Part shown: positions 38,351-48,208 of the stretch, piece by piece | Numbering within the stretch: the stretch's first letter is position 1 | Layout of the letters: every line of letters begins with the position of its first letter | Assembly: GCF_008085915.1 (NCBI RefSeq) | Contig: NZ_VSJK01000009.1 | Coordinates: 124,001-188,000 of the forward strand | Direction of reading: 5' to 3' | From: Oceaniovalibus sp. ACAM 378 | GTDB lineage: Bacteria > Pseudomonadota > Alphaproteobacteria > Rhodobacterales > Rhodobacteraceae | Length of the DNA stretch: 64,000 bases | The notes under the pieces: generated by a model | What the model was told of the DNA's origin: nothing | The model's database searches: none | Seen by the model: the letters and a program-made list of their open reading frames with translations, nothing else | Made by a program: the position numbers and the translations under genes

Positions 38351-39346
38351 CTATCCATCTTCCGTCTCTCCATCCCAGTGGCAGGCCAGGTCATGCCCGA
38401 CACCTACAGCACGGCGTTGCGGGTTCTCGGCGGCACAGCGGCCGAACCCATGGGCGCAGCGTGGCAGAAACACACAGGCATCGGGCGCAGAGCGCAGGAT
38501 CGGCGGCTGCCCCTCGATCACCTTCAACCGCGCCGCGCGCTGGCCGTGCACCGACGGAACCGTCTTGAGGAGTGCGCGGGTATAGGGGTGGCGGGGATTG
38601 GCGAACAACTCGGCCACCGGCGCCTGTTCGACCACCTGACCGCCGTACATCACGATCACCCGGTCTGCGATCCCGGCGATCACACCAAGATCGTGGGTGA
38701 TCCAGATGATCGCCATCCCCGACTTTTCGCGCAACGCCTTGATCAGCTCGAGAATCTGCGCCTGAATCGTCACGTCCAGTGCGGTGGTGGGTTCGTCGGC
38801 GATCAGCACTTCTGGGTCGCAGGCCAGCGCCATGGCAATCATCACCCGCTGCCGCATGCCGCCGGAAAACTGATGCGGATAATCCTTCAGCCGCTGCGTC
38901 GCGTCAGGGATGCCGACGAGGTGCAGCAACTCGGCCGCCCGGGTCCAAGCCGCTGACTTGTTCAGCCCCATGTGTTTGCGCAATGGCTCCATGATTTGAA
39001 AGCCGACGGTAAACACCGGGTTCAGCGAGGTCATCGGATCCTGAAACACGAAACCGATCCGCTTGCCCCTGATGGCGCGCAATGTGTCCTTGTCCACCGT
39101 CAGAAGATCATGACCGCCAAACAGCACCTGACCGCTCCGCACAACGGCAGGCGGCGACGGCAGCAGCCCGATCAGCGCCATCATCGTCACTGATTTACCC
39201 GACCCGGATTCACCGACCACCCCCAGCAGTTCTCCGGCGTGCAGATCAAAGCTGACGGAATTCACCGCATGAAGATCGCCAGAGCGCGTGTGAAAAACGG
39301 TCGTCAGGTCCCTGACATCAAGGACGGGCAAGACGCCATCCGGCAT
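38351..39346 (-). CDS. dipeptide-type ABC transporter ATPase (DppD/OppD family)
   Basis: Start ATG 39346 gives 331 residues; the longer open frame upstream runs through a simple-sequence repeat and is not coding. Walker A GESGSGKS, signature [15 protein letters not shown], Walker B LIADEP and ITHDLG are intact, and the C-terminal extension has [14 protein letters not shown]. It is the first gene of the transporter operon (D-F-binding protein-B-C). Confidence 0.94.
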   Translation of the reverse strand: MPDGVLPVLDVRDLTTVFHTRSGDLHAVNSVSFDLHAGELLGVVGESGSGKSVTMMALIGLLPSPPAVVRSGQVLFGGHDLLTVDKDTLRAIRGKRIGFVFQDPMTSLNPVFTVGFQIMEPLRKHMGLNKSAAWTRAAELLHLVGIPDATQRLKDYPHQFSGGMRQRVMIAMALACDPEVLIADEPTTALDVTIQAQILELIKALREKSGMAIIWITHDLGVIAGIADRVIVMYGGQVVEQAPVAELFANPRHPYTRALLKTVPSVHGQRAARLKVIEGQPPILRSAPDACVFLPRCAHGFGRCAAENPQRRAVGVGHDLACHWDGETEDG

Positions 39347-39910
39347 GTACGACCCCCCGGTCAGTTCCTTTTCTTGTCCCGGATCGGCTGATATCGGGCA
39401 GTCCGCCACGGGTTTGGTTAACTGTTGTCCAAGAATGCCGTTCCGACAACCTCTATTCCGGTAACCTCGCGCCAACCCTGAGCTTTCGCGCGGGGTCAGC
39501 TGCCCTCGCTTGACCTGGCGCAAACCGCACGCCACTATTGCACTTGCACTTGCACTTGCACTTGCACTTGCACTTGCACTTGTACTTGCACTTGTACTGT
39601 CGCCGGAGCCTGAGCCTGACACGCCGCATTTACCCGCCCATGCCGCCTTGACCGATAGGTTGCCTGACCCAGAATAGCGCGGCGTGGCGAACTTGGCTAA
39701 AGCAGGTCGAGCCAACGGGAGCGTGCCGCCGCAACGATCCGCACAGCAGGGGATGACCTGCCGGGCGTTCGGTCCCGGTAACGCAGTCTGCCCTGCGAAA
39801 TAATCGCCACCGCACCGATTGCGCGCCGCCACCGCACCCCCATATTCCGGATGTCACGGCACGGGCACCACCGCGATCCAAAGTCATGTGCCGCTAAAAG
39901 TTTTTCATCC
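39347..39910. other. 564-bp divergent region without genes
   Basis: This region separates the dipeptide transporter operon (minus) from the antiporter gene (plus). Apart from the hexanucleotide tract at 39541-39598 I see no conserved structure. The minus-strand frame through it consists of Ser-Ala codons from the repeat and arginine-rich sequence with no coding character. Confidence 0.6.
39541..39598. repeat. hexanucleotide simple-sequence repeat (CACTTG)n
   Basis: Seven perfect CACTTG units are followed by TACTTG, CACTTG and a partial TACT, about 9.5 units in all. The tract lies about 195-250 bp upstream of the first ATPase gene of the dipeptide transporter operon and about 310 bp upstream of the antiporter gene. 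Six-base units do not shift reading frame, but could alter promoter or leader spacing. Confidence 0.95.
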
Positions 39911-40837
39911 ATGGATATCCTCTTGGTACTTGCCGGCTTTGCCGCCCTGATCGGTGGTGGAGAGTTCCTGGTGCGCGGCGCGGTCGCCATCGCATCGCGT
40001 TTGCGTATTTCACCGCTGATCATCGGGCTGACCCTTGTGGGGTTCGGGACATCCACCCCCGAACTGATGACCAGCCTGCAGGCCGCCCTGTCCGGTGCGC
40101 CCGGCATTGCGGTGGGCAACGTTGTCGGCAGCAATATCGCCAATATCCTGCTGATCCTGGGGATCGCCGCAGTGATTTCGCCGATTGCGGTGTCGAAAGC
40201 CGGGTTCATGCGCGATGGTGGCACGATGATGGTGGCAACGCTGCTCTGTGCCGGGCTGGTTGTGTTTGGCGAGTTGGGGCGGGCAGGGGGCGCGTTTCTG
40301 ATCGCCGCATTGGCGGTGTATTTGTGGATGACACTGCGCGACAGCCGGGGCGCACCCGGGTCCGATGACCTGCCCGGCTTGGACACCGGAATGGGGATGG
40401 CGGCGCTTTTGGCGCTGGGCGGGTTGGTTCTGACCCTGATTGGGGCGCGGGCGCTGGTCACCGGCGCAGTCGGCATCGCGGCAGATTTCGGCGTGTCCGA
40501 GGCGGTGATCGGGCTGACGGTGGTTGCCGTGGGCACGTCTTTGCCGGAACTCGTCACTTCGGTCGTGGCGGCGCGCCGCGGCCAAGCGGACATCGCTGTC
40601 GGCAACATCCTGGGCAGCAATATTTTCAACATCCTTGGGATACTTGGCGTCACCGCGCTGGTGCGCCCGTTGCAGGTTCCGGCAAGCATCGCCGGTTTTG
40701 ACATCTGGGTCATGTGCGGCGCGACCGCGCTTTTGATCGCGGTGATCCTGCGGGCATGGCGGCTGTCACGTTTGCAGGGTGCGGTGTTTCTGGCCGGGTA
40801 TGGCGCATATCTTGCCCGCCTTGCGACAACTCTCTGA
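39911..40837 (+). CDS. calcium/sodium antiporter (CaCA family, YrbG-like)
   Basis: The 308-residue membrane protein shows both alpha repeats that form the ion path: FGTSTPELMTSLQ with GNVVGSNIANILLILG, and VGTSLPELVTSVV with GNILGSNIFNILGILG. About ten helices are arranged as two inverted halves. The acidic PEL residues that bind the cation are intact. The gene stands alone; its ion is calcium or a similar cation by family. Confidence 0.93.
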   Translation: MDILLVLAGFAALIGGGEFLVRGAVAIASRLRISPLIIGLTLVGFGTSTPELMTSLQAALSGAPGIAVGNVVGSNIANILLILGIAAVISPIAVSKAGFMRDGGTMMVATLLCAGLVVFGELGRAGGAFLIAALAVYLWMTLRDSRGAPGSDDLPGLDTGMGMAALLALGGLVLTLIGARALVTGAVGIAADFGVSEAVIGLTVVAVGTSLPELVTSVVAARRGQADIAVGNILGSNIFNILGILGVTALVRPLQVPASIAGFDIWVMCGATALLIAVILRAWRLSRLQGAVFLAGYGAYLARLATTL

Positions 40838-40900
40838 CCCCCCCTTTACGCCGCGCGCCGGGCCTGCCACGGTTCGGCCAAACAATCGAAAGGACGCTCT

Positions 40901-42064
40901 ATGCCCGTGAGAAACCGCTTTGCCGAACTTCTGCCCGAAATCACCGAATGGCGGCGCGATTTCCACACCCACCCTGAACTGCTGTTTGACACCCACCGCA
41001 CCAGCGGCATCGTTGAGGCAAAGTTGCGCGAATTTGGCTGTGACGATGTGGTGACAGGTTTGGGTCGCACCGGAGTCGTCGGTGTCATCAAAGGGCGCAA
41101 GACGGGATCGGGCAAGGTGATCGGATTGCGCGCCGATATGGACGCCCTGCCGATCGTCGAAGACACAGGTCTGCCCTATGCATCGCAAACCAAAGGTAAA
41201 ATGCACGCCTGCGGCCATGACGGGCATACCGCCATGCTGCTCGGGGCCGCGAAATACTTGTCCGAGACACGCAACTTCGACGGTACGGTCGTGGTGATCT
41301 TTCAGCCCGCTGAAGAAGGTGGCGGCGGCGGCAGAGAGATGGTCAACGACGGTCTGATGGAAAAATTCGGCATTCAGGAAGTCTATGGCATGCACAACTG
41401 GCCCGGCATGCCCGTGGGCAGCTTTGCCATCCGTCCGGGCGCGTTTTTCGCCGCCACCGATGTGTTCGAGATCGACATCGAAGGCCGGGGCGGCCACGGT
41501 GCCAAACCGAACGAATGTATCGATCCGATCGTCGCCGCGTCGCAGATTGTCACTGCACTGCAGACGATCGCATCGCGCAACGCCGATCCCGTAGAGCAGG
41601 TGGTGGTGTCGGTCACATCGTTCCAGAGCGAAGGCGACGCGTTCAACGTCATACCGCCCCGTGTGCGTCTGCGTGGCACGGTGCGCACCCTGAACGAAGA
41701 GGTGCACGATCTGGCCGAAACTCGTCTGACCGAGATCTGCGAGCTGACGGCAAAGGCGATGGGCTGCACGGCAAAGGTCCATTATAACCGTAACTATCCC
41801 GTCATGGTGAATTCCGAAGAACAGACTGAATTCGCCGCCGAAGTCGCGCGCAATGTGGCGGGCGCCTGCGCCGATGCGCCGCTGGTCATGGGGGGCGAAG
41901 ACTTTGCGTTTCTGCTGAATGCGCGGCCGGGGGCTTATATCCTTGTCGGCAACGGCGACACGGCAGGCGTACACCACCCGAAGTACAACTTTACGGATGA
42001 GGCGATTCCGGCGGGATGTTCCTGGTGGGCGGGTGTCGCTGAGATGCGGATGCCCGCGACCTAG
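40901..42064 (+). CDS. M20 family amidohydrolase (hippurate hydrolase/carboxypeptidase-like)
   Basis: A 387-residue metallohydrolase with metal ligands in MHACGHDGHTAMLLG and QPAEEGGGGG and in MGGEDFAF near the C-terminus; LRADMDALPI is the family signature. Such enzymes remove N-acyl or amide groups from amino acids. It lies 63 bp after the antiporter gene. The exact substrate cannot be told. Confidence 0.93.
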   Translation: MPVRNRFAELLPEITEWRRDFHTHPELLFDTHRTSGIVEAKLREFGCDDVVTGLGRTGVVGVIKGRKTGSGKVIGLRADMDALPIVEDTGLPYASQTKGKMHACGHDGHTAMLLGAAKYLSETRNFDGTVVVIFQPAEEGGGGGREMVNDGLMEKFGIQEVYGMHNWPGMPVGSFAIRPGAFFAATDVFEIDIEGRGGHGAKPNECIDPIVAASQIVTALQTIASRNADPVEQVVVSVTSFQSEGDAFNVIPPRVRLRGTVRTLNEEVHDLAETRLTEICELTAKAMGCTAKVHYNRNYPVMVNSEEQTEFAAEVARNVAGACADAPLVMGGEDFAFLLNARPGAYILVGNGDTAGVHHPKYNFTDEAIPAGCSWWAGVAEMRMPAT

Positions 42065-42099
42065 GGGCCCACGACCTAGGACAAGGTGGATTTGAAACG

Positions 42100-42136
42100 G
42101 ATTGAAATTCGCCCCGAGTTCGGGTGAATTTCGATC
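42100..42136. terminator. bidirectional terminator hairpin between converging genes
   Basis: GATTGAAATTCGCCC pairs over 15 bp with GGGTGAATTTCGATC, with two G-T pairs and a 7-nt loop. It lies in the 101-bp gap between the M20 gene and the end of the Hint-domain gene. Confidence 0.65.
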
Positions 42137-42165
42137 CGGTCAATCGCAGAACAATAGATCTGGAT

Positions 42166-43182
42166 TTAGCTGGACGAGGCCCGGCGCAAAGCTTCGGCCG
42201 ACAAGGTCGTGCCGGGGGCAGGGCGCAGCACATCGATTCCAGTGTCGTGGTTTCCGACAGTGTCATGCAGCAGCGCACGAACATTTTCCGGCAGGGCCGG
42301 GCGTGTGCGGGTGTCGATCATCAGGCTTTCTGCGGCGATGCCTTCGGCATAGATAATCTCGTGCCGGTCAAACAAAAGCTGGAAATAGTCGACAAATCCG
42401 CCGTCGGTGCGGGTGACGGTGTCGCCGTTCAGCAGGTACTTCGCCTTGACCAGAACCTCGGCCCGGCCAGTCACCGGGCGTTCGCGCCTTTGGTAGATGA
42501 ACAGGCGGTGATTGGGGCTGACGATCAGGTCGCGGTCATTGTTCAGCACCCCGGCAGCGATTCGGATCGGCGCAAAGGCCCCCATGGCGCGCACGGTCTG
42601 CTGGCCGATCCAGCGCAGTTTTTGCGGGCCGTGATCCCGGGTCAGCACCGTCGCACCCGGCGCAAGCTGTTCAATGGGAACCTGCAGCCCGGATGCCAGC
42701 GTGATATGGGTGCCGCGGGTGAACGACACACAGGCGGCTTCGGCAAATCGCGCGACAGCCGCGTCTCGGTCGACCGCGACAAGGGCATAACCCAGCTTTG
42801 GCTTCAGCTTGGCCAGTGGAAACAGGTACACGGCGGCCGCAGATACATCGTCCGGCGCCAGTTCGACCAGAATCAGCGCCTCGACGGTTGTGCCGTTCGG
42901 GCTCATGAAGGTGAGGCAGGAATCCAGATGCAGAGCCGCGCCGACCCGCCCGTGATCAGTGTCGGATGCAACGCTGAGCCGGCGCAAATCATGGCCCGTC
43001 GCGACGGACACCCGTTCGCGCCGCGCGCGGGGCGCCAGCATGTAGACGTCGCCAAGATTCAGCTCATCCGCAAAGGACAGCGAATCGCCCAGATTCGCGC
43101 CGTCGATGGCGCAGAAATCGCAGCCATCGAACACCGGCAGCATCTGCGCCGGTTCCAGTCCGAATGATCCTTCATAAGTCAT
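42166..43182 (-). CDS. Hint-domain protein
   Basis: Start ATG 43182 gives 338 residues. The N-terminal 150 residues are a domain I recall only from similar marine alphaproteobacterial proteins. The Hint (hedgehog/intein) domain begins at about 151 with CVSFTRGTHITLASG and includes DLIVSPNHRLF. The residue at the usual catalytic cysteine place (before F-T-x-G-T) is serine S153; a cysteine lies two residues earlier. No C-terminal splicing Asn-Cys is visible. No signal peptide; the role, possibly in secreted-protein processing, is unknown. Confidence 0.85.
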   Translation of the reverse strand: MTYEGSFGLEPAQMLPVFDGCDFCAIDGANLGDSLSFADELNLGDVYMLAPRARRERVSVATGHDLRRLSVASDTDHGRVGAALHLDSCLTFMSPNGTTVEALILVELAPDDVSAAAVYLFPLAKLKPKLGYALVAVDRDAAVARFAEAACVSFTRGTHITLASGLQVPIEQLAPGATVLTRDHGPQKLRWIGQQTVRAMGAFAPIRIAAGVLNNDRDLIVSPNHRLFIYQRRERPVTGRAEVLVKAKYLLNGDTVTRTDGGFVDYFQLLFDRHEIIYAEGIAAESLMIDTRTRPALPENVRALLHDTVGNHDTGIDVLRPAPGTTLSAEALRRASSS

Positions 43183-43554
43183 CAGCAGCCCACTATGTTT
43201 GTTCGCGGCTGTCGCACATTGGATCCCCCCAAATCCGTTGCGCCACACCCCACCGCCATAGCATGGCTCACGTTAAGAACCGCCACAGGCAAGGTCAAGC
43301 TTCTGACACAAATCCGTGTCCGGCGCCGCTGTTCGTTGCGGAATTCTTGCGTAGTATCTGCGATTTATCGCCATTGTTCCGAAATCCGACGGGTCGGCAA
43401 GCCTCAGATTTCCGTGTGACAGGCGCGCCCTGCAATGAGCCTTCTGCGGTCCGGCGCGACTGACGCGACGATCCGAGGGTTGAAGCCGGGCGGGCGGGCT
43501 GCTACCCGCGTCATGCCCGACAGGATCACTCGGGTATCGCGATACGAGGGCCCG
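43183..43554. other. 372-bp divergent region without genes
   Basis: The region lies between the divergent Hint-domain gene and the ABC ATPase gene. Short frames present have no recognisable domain. I see no strong hairpin or repeat. It should hold the promoters of both flanking genes, but no clear -35/-10 pair stands out. Confidence 0.5.
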
Positions 43555-44634
43555 GTGAACGTCATCCCCAGACTGAAGGTTGAAAACCTGACCCGCTGCT
43601 TTGCCGGTCGATGCGTGGTTGACCATGTCTCGCTGTCGGTCATGCCGGGCGAGATCACCTGCCTTCTCGGCCCGTCGGGCTGTGGAAAATCCACGACGCT
43701 GCGGATGATTGCCGGGGTCGAAACGCAGGATTCTGGCACGATCTATTCGGACGGCAGATTGCTCTGCGACACCATCACCCGCGTGCCGCCCGAAGACCGG
43801 TCGATCGGACTGATGTTTCAGGATTTCGCCCTGTTCCCACACCTGAGTGTTGCCGCCAACGTGGCCTTCGGGCTGAAGGGTGACAAGGCGGCAAAACGGG
43901 CGCGGGTGGTCGATCTGTTGGAGCGGGTGGCATTGTCGGGCCATATCGATGCCTATCCCCATGAGTTGTCGGGTGGCGAACAGCAGCGGGTCGCATTGGC
44001 ACGCGCGCTGGCCCCGCGCCCGCGGATCATGCTGATGGATGAACCCTTTTCCGGGCTGGACAATCGGCTGCGCGACGGTATCCGCGACGATACCCTGTCG
44101 ATCCTGAAAGAAGAGAGAACCGCGGTTCTATTGGTCACCCACGAGCCGGAAGAAGCGATGCGTATGGCTGATCAGATTGCCCTGATGCGCGACGGACGGA
44201 TCGTGCAGCAGGGCGCGCCCTATAACATCTATAATGCGCCGGTCGATATGGCTGCGGCGTCATTCTTCAGCGATATCAATGTGATTTCCGGCGTTGTGCA
44301 AGGCGCGCTGACCGAAACGGCATTCGGTCGGTTTCTGGCGCCCGGTGTGGCCGATGGCACCACGGTGGATATCGCGATCCGGCCACAGCATGTGCGGATC
44401 GATTTCGACAGGGCGGGACGGGGGCCGCTGCCCACACCCAGCGACGGCACACCGGCCCGCGCCGTGGTCAAACGGGCGCGGTTTATCGGCAAGGAAAGTC
44501 TGGTCGAATTTCAGATGGATTTTGATGGCTCGATCATCACGGCCACGGTGCCATCGGTGTTTCTGCCCAACGCCGGCACGCCGTTGTGGCTGACGATCCG
44601 GCGCGACCGCTGTTTCGTCTTTCCACGGCGCTGA
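43555..44634 (+). CDS. ABC transporter ATPase, iron(III)/polyamine type, without neighbouring partners
   Basis: GTG 43555, after GAGGGC, gives 359 residues with the usual N-terminus (VENLTRCFAGRCVVDHVSL); ATG 43513 would extend it by 14. Walker A GPSGCGKST, signature LSGGEQQRVALARAL, Walker B IMLMDEPF and VTHEPEEA are intact, followed by a TOBE-type regulatory domain (DVAIRPQHV-like region at about 270-350). FbpC/PotA-type ATPases normally sit with permease and binding-protein genes; none is here. Confidence 0.88.
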   Translation: MNVIPRLKVENLTRCFAGRCVVDHVSLSVMPGEITCLLGPSGCGKSTTLRMIAGVETQDSGTIYSDGRLLCDTITRVPPEDRSIGLMFQDFALFPHLSVAANVAFGLKGDKAAKRARVVDLLERVALSGHIDAYPHELSGGEQQRVALARALAPRPRIMLMDEPFSGLDNRLRDGIRDDTLSILKEERTAVLLVTHEPEEAMRMADQIALMRDGRIVQQGAPYNIYNAPVDMAAASFFSDINVISGVVQGALTETAFGRFLAPGVADGTTVDIAIRPQHVRIDFDRAGRGPLPTPSDGTPARAVVKRARFIGKESLVEFQMDFDGSIITATVPSVFLPNAGTPLWLTIRRDRCFVFPRR

Positions 44635-44658
44635 TGGTTCGCGGTGTCGGTACGCCGT

Positions 44659-45498
44659 TCAGTCCAGAGTGACGCCCTGACGCCCGGCCAGATCGGTGAA
44701 ATACTGCCAGGCGACACGGCCTGAACGGCTGCCGCGCGTCGCCTGCCATTCGATGGCTTCAGCGCGCAGGGTGTCATCGTTGATCGCGACGCCGTAAGCG
44801 TCGCAATAGCCACGGATCATTGCCAGATATTCGTCCTGCGTACAGGGATGAAACCCCAGCCACAGCCCGAACCGGTCAGAGAGCGAGACCTTTTCCTCGA
44901 CCGCCTCGGACGGGCTGATCGCGCTGGAGCGTTCGTTCTCGATCATGTCGCGGGGCATCAGGTGACGCCGGTTCGACGTGGCATAGAACACCACATTGTC
45001 GGGCCGCCCTTCGATCCCGCCGTCCAGAACCGCCTTGAGCGATTTATAATGCTGGTCGTCGTGGGAAAATGACAGGTCGTCGCAGAACAGGACAAACCGG
45101 TGCGGCACCGCGCGCAGCAGGTTCAGCAGACGGCCGATGCTGGGCAGATCCTCGCGCTGGACCTCGACCAGCTTCAGGGCCGCGCCGCTTTTGCGAACTT
45201 CGGCATGGATCGCCTTGACCAGACTGGATTTTCCCATGCCGCGCGCACCCCAAAGCAGGGCGTTGTTGGCTGGCATCCCACGCGCAAAGCGCACCGTGTT
45301 CTCCAACAAGGTATCGCGCGACCGGTTCACCCCGATCAGCAGCGACAGGTCCACCCGGTTGACCCGCTGGACAGGGATCAGGCGATCGGGAGAGACGTGC
45401 CAGACAAAAGCATCGGCGCTGTCAAAATCGGGGGCGCGCAGGGCCGGGGGCGACATGCGTTCCAGCGCATCGGCGATCCGTTCAAGGGCGTCTGTCAC
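44659..45498 (-). CDS. DUF815 AAA-type ATPase
   Basis: The 279-residue protein has Walker A GARGMGKS at 84-91 and a Walker B-like FVLFCDDLSF, with YATSNRRHL as the sensor-1 segment, all typical of DUF815 proteins. The role is unknown; these genes often follow tat genes in this group of bacteria. Its start overlaps the tatC stop (ATGA), so it is translated with the Tat translocase genes. Confidence 0.9.
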   Translation of the reverse strand: MTDALERIADALERMSPPALRAPDFDSADAFVWHVSPDRLIPVQRVNRVDLSLLIGVNRSRDTLLENTVRFARGMPANNALLWGARGMGKSSLVKAIHAEVRKSGAALKLVEVQREDLPSIGRLLNLLRAVPHRFVLFCDDLSFSHDDQHYKSLKAVLDGGIEGRPDNVVFYATSNRRHLMPRDMIENERSSAISPSEAVEEKVSLSDRFGLWLGFHPCTQDEYLAMIRGYCDAYGVAINDDTLRAEAIEWQATRGSRSGRVAWQYFTDLAGRQGVTLD

Positions 45499-46412
45499 TT
45501 CGGATCCTCGGCATCGTCCCAGAGTTCTTCGTCTTCGTCGTCCATCAGACCATCTTCGCGCAGCGAAGCGTCACGCTTCTTTTCGACCCGTTTTACCAGC
45601 TGGATCGAGATTTCGTACAATCCATAAACGACAGTAAACAGGATCAGTTGGGTCACGACATCGGGCGGCGTCACCAGCGCGGCCAGTAGCAAAATCGCCA
45701 CCACCGCGTATTTGCGCACATCGCCCAGCCCCTGCGCCGAAACCAGCCCGGCCTTGCCCATCAGCGTCAGCAATACTGGCAACTGAAAGCACAGACCAAA
45801 GGCCATGATGAATTTCAACGTGATATCAAGGCTTTCATTCACCTTGCCGAAGAAAGTGATGGTCACGCCTTTGGTCGTATCGGGCACGATGGCGGTATCG
45901 GCTGGCAGGTCGCCGACCGAATTTTTCAGCAATCCCGCAAAGATCGAACTGATATCCGCAAAGCCAAGGAAGAACCGCATCGCCAGTGGTGTGACGATGA
46001 ATTGCGCGAATGATGCACCCAGCAGGAACATCACCGGCGAGGCGACCAGGAACGGCAGGAAGGCGGATTTCTCGGTCCGGTACAGCCCCGGCGCCACGAA
46101 ACGCCACATCTGATGCGCAATCACCGGAAAGGCGAGTCCGAAGCCGAACACCATCGAAATGCGGAACAGCGTGAACAGATATTCCTGCGGTGACGTATAT
46201 TGCAGCGTCGGAGCCGGATCGCCCAGATTTCGCAGCGTCGCTTCGATCGGATGCACGAGAAACTGCAAGATCGGCTCGGCCACGGTAAAGGCGATCACGA
46301 TGCCGATGATAAAGGCAATGACCGACCGGATCAGCCGTGTGCGAAGCTCTGCCAGATGCTCGATCAGCGGTGCGCTGCTGTCATCGACATCGGTGTCGTT
46401 GCCCTGGCTCAT
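45495..46412 (-). CDS. tatC: Sec-independent (Tat) protein translocase subunit TatC
   Basis: A 305-residue protein with six membrane helices and the TatC signature: [17 protein letters not shown] at the N-terminus and [20 protein letters not shown]. With TatB it binds twin-arginine signals. Acidic residues fill the extra C-terminal 40 residues ([14 protein letters not shown]). Residues 160-190 hold a small periplasmic insertion. Start overlaps the tatB stop. Confidence 0.97.
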   Translation of the reverse strand: MSQGNDTDVDDSSAPLIEHLAELRTRLIRSVIAFIIGIVIAFTVAEPILQFLVHPIEATLRNLGDPAPTLQYTSPQEYLFTLFRISMVFGFGLAFPVIAHQMWRFVAPGLYRTEKSAFLPFLVASPVMFLLGASFAQFIVTPLAMRFFLGFADISSIFAGLLKNSVGDLPADTAIVPDTTKGVTITFFGKVNESLDITLKFIMAFGLCFQLPVLLTLMGKAGLVSAQGLGDVRKYAVVAILLLAALVTPPDVVTQLILFTVVYGLYEISIQLVKRVEKKRDASLREDGLMDDEDEELWDDAEDPK

Positions 46413-46882
46413 GCGTCACCCTTGGGGCTGTCGGCACTGGCCGATTCAGGCGTTGTTACTGGCTTGGCGGCAGCTTCGGCGGTTGCGGCAGGGGGCGCGT
46501 CCGGCGCCTTTTCCAAAGTATCGGAGCCGATCACCTTGGCGTGTTCCAACTGCGTGGGGCTCAGATCGGTTTTCTGCACCGTCGCAGCGGTCTTGGGCGC
46601 CATCCCCGGCTTCCATTTCTCGAAACGGTCGGCGGCGTTGTTCAGCGCATCCAACCCGAGGTTTTTTGACGACGTGGCGCTGCGCAGATCTTTCGCGACA
46701 TCCTTGACCCCCGACTGATCGGCGGCGTCGTCCATGGCGCGCTGAAATTCCCGCGCCATACCCTTCATCTTGCCGGTGAAACGGCCGAGCGTGCGGAACA
46801 TCCCCGGCAGATCCTTTGGACCCACCACGATCAGGGCGACCACCCCGACCACCAAAAGCTCGGTCCAGCCGATATCGAACAT
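46409..46882 (-). CDS. tatB: Tat translocase subunit TatB
   Basis: The 157-residue protein starts with the TatB helix ([26 protein letters not shown]) and a long amphipathic helix with the [18 protein letters not shown] pattern. The tail is proline/alanine-rich. It links signal binding by TatC to pore formation by TatA. It lies 37 bp downstream of tatA. Confidence 0.95.
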   Translation of the reverse strand: MFDIGWTELLVVGVVALIVVGPKDLPGMFRTLGRFTGKMKGMAREFQRAMDDAADQSGVKDVAKDLRSATSSKNLGLDALNNAADRFEKWKPGMAPKTAATVQKTDLSPTQLEHAKVIGSDTLEKAPDAPPAATAEAAAKPVTTPESASADSPKGDA

Positions 46883-46919
46883 GGTGCGTCCCCGTTGCGT
46901 CGCGTTGCGGGAGTAAGGC

Positions 46920-47141
46920 TCAGACTTTGTCCTGAACCTTTGCCCGGTCTTCTTCAGCTTCGGTTTCGGTCATGGCGCTGGCATCATCCAGTTCCTTGGT
47001 GCCGTCTGTGACACCTTTTTTGAAAGCGGTGATGCCTTTACCGACCTCGCCCATCAGCGATGAAATCTTGCCGCGCCCAAAGAGCACCAGCACGACAACA
47101 GCGATCAGCAGAAGGCCGGGAAGGCCGATATTGTTCAACAT
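46920..47141 (-). CDS. tatA: Tat translocase subunit TatA
   Basis: A 73-residue pore-forming subunit: one helix ([16 protein letters not shown]) then the [17 protein letters not shown] amphipathic segment and a highly acidic C-terminus. It is the first gene of tatA-tatB-tatC-DUF815. Exported Tat candidates in this window include the TRAP binding protein at 13.6 kb, the L,D-transpeptidase and the OpgG/D protein. Confidence 0.96.
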   Translation of the reverse strand: MLNNIGLPGLLLIAVVVLVLFGRGKISSLMGEVGKGITAFKKGVTDGTKELDDASAMTETEAEEDRAKVQDKV

Positions 47142-47355
47142 GGGTCTCTCCGTTGGTCAGGCCCTGAATACCTTGCCCTCTACCTATGCCAGTGACGGGG
47201 GCGGTAAAAGCGCCAAAACAGCGAAAAGCATGCAATTACGGGTGCCAATGACAGATTTCGCGACACAGATCTGTCAACTGACAGGTTTTTGGCAGTTGAG
47301 GGGGCGGGAGTTGCCGGACTATCCTGCGAATCACTAGCTGCATTGCGAAAAGGTT

Positions 47356-48045
47356 ATGGCCAAAATGCGCCGCACTGACCGTCTGTTCGAACTGATCCAG
47401 ATCCTGCGCGACGGGCGGCTGCACCGTGCGCAGGCCATGGCCGACAAGTTGGAAGTGTCAGTGCGCACCCTATACCGCGATATGGAAACACTGATGGCAT
47501 CTGGAGTGCCGGTGCAGGGGGCGCGGGGGATCGGGTATCAGATGACCGCGCCGGTCACCCTGCCACCGCTGAACCTGACCCTGACCGAACTTGAGGCGTT
47601 GCATCTGGGCCTGTCCGTTGTGGGGCAGGCGGGCGACTCGGAATTGCAAAGCGCGGCTGCGTCTTTGTCGGCCAAGATCGACGCGGTTCTGCCCGAAGAC
47701 CGCAGCGCGCCGCCCCGGGGATGGGGGTTTGCCGTCTATCCCTTTGCCGATGCCGCCCATGGGTTTGCCCATATGCCAAAACTGCGCGCCGCGATCCGCG
47801 CACGCCAGAAGCTGGTCATCGACCACACCGATCTTGAGGGGGTCGAGACGACGCGCACGATCCGGCCGCTGCAACTGGAATATTGGGGGCGGTTGTGGAC
47901 CGTGACCGTCTGGTGCGAGTTATCCAATGATTTCTGTGTGCTGCGGGTCGACAGGATCACCCGTCTGTCGATACTTCCGGGGCTGTTCGTCGAAGAGCAG
48001 GGCAAGACCCTGATCGACTTTCGAAACCGCGAAACCGCTGGGTGA
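47356..48045 (+). CDS. YafY-type transcriptional regulator (HTH plus WYL domain)
   Basis: The 229-residue regulator has an N-terminal HTH_11-type domain (RRTDRLFELIQILRDGRLHRA, LEVSVRTLYRDMETLMASG) and a C-terminal WYL domain ending IRPLQLEYWGRLWTVTVWC. WYL domains sense nucleic acids or nucleotides in other bacteria. It is divergent from tatA across a 214-bp region. Target genes are unknown. Ribosome site AAAAGG. Confidence 0.88.
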   Translation: MAKMRRTDRLFELIQILRDGRLHRAQAMADKLEVSVRTLYRDMETLMASGVPVQGARGIGYQMTAPVTLPPLNLTLTELEALHLGLSVVGQAGDSELQSAAASLSAKIDAVLPEDRSAPPRGWGFAVYPFADAAHGFAHMPKLRAAIRARQKLVIDHTDLEGVETTRTIRPLQLEYWGRLWTVTVWCELSNDFCVLRVDRITRLSILPGLFVEEQGKTLIDFRNRETAG

Positions 48046-48208
48046 TCGGGTGCGGCGGGCTCTGGCGGATGACCGCGCCCGGATTGTTTTGGAAGCCGTG
48101 GTTCACGGGAGCGCCGGGTCACAGCAGGGCCAAAAGGCGAATCGGCTGGTACGTCCTGACCCCTTGCGATAGTTCAGGCGCGATAAAATGAGGTCGAAAG
48201 GGCGCTCC

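Noticed and set aside
39541-39598. Repeat tract considered as a CRISPR array or as coding for a Ser-Ala repeat
   Set aside because: Units are 6 bp with no spacers, and the minus-strand frame through it lacks coding character beyond the downstream ATPase start.
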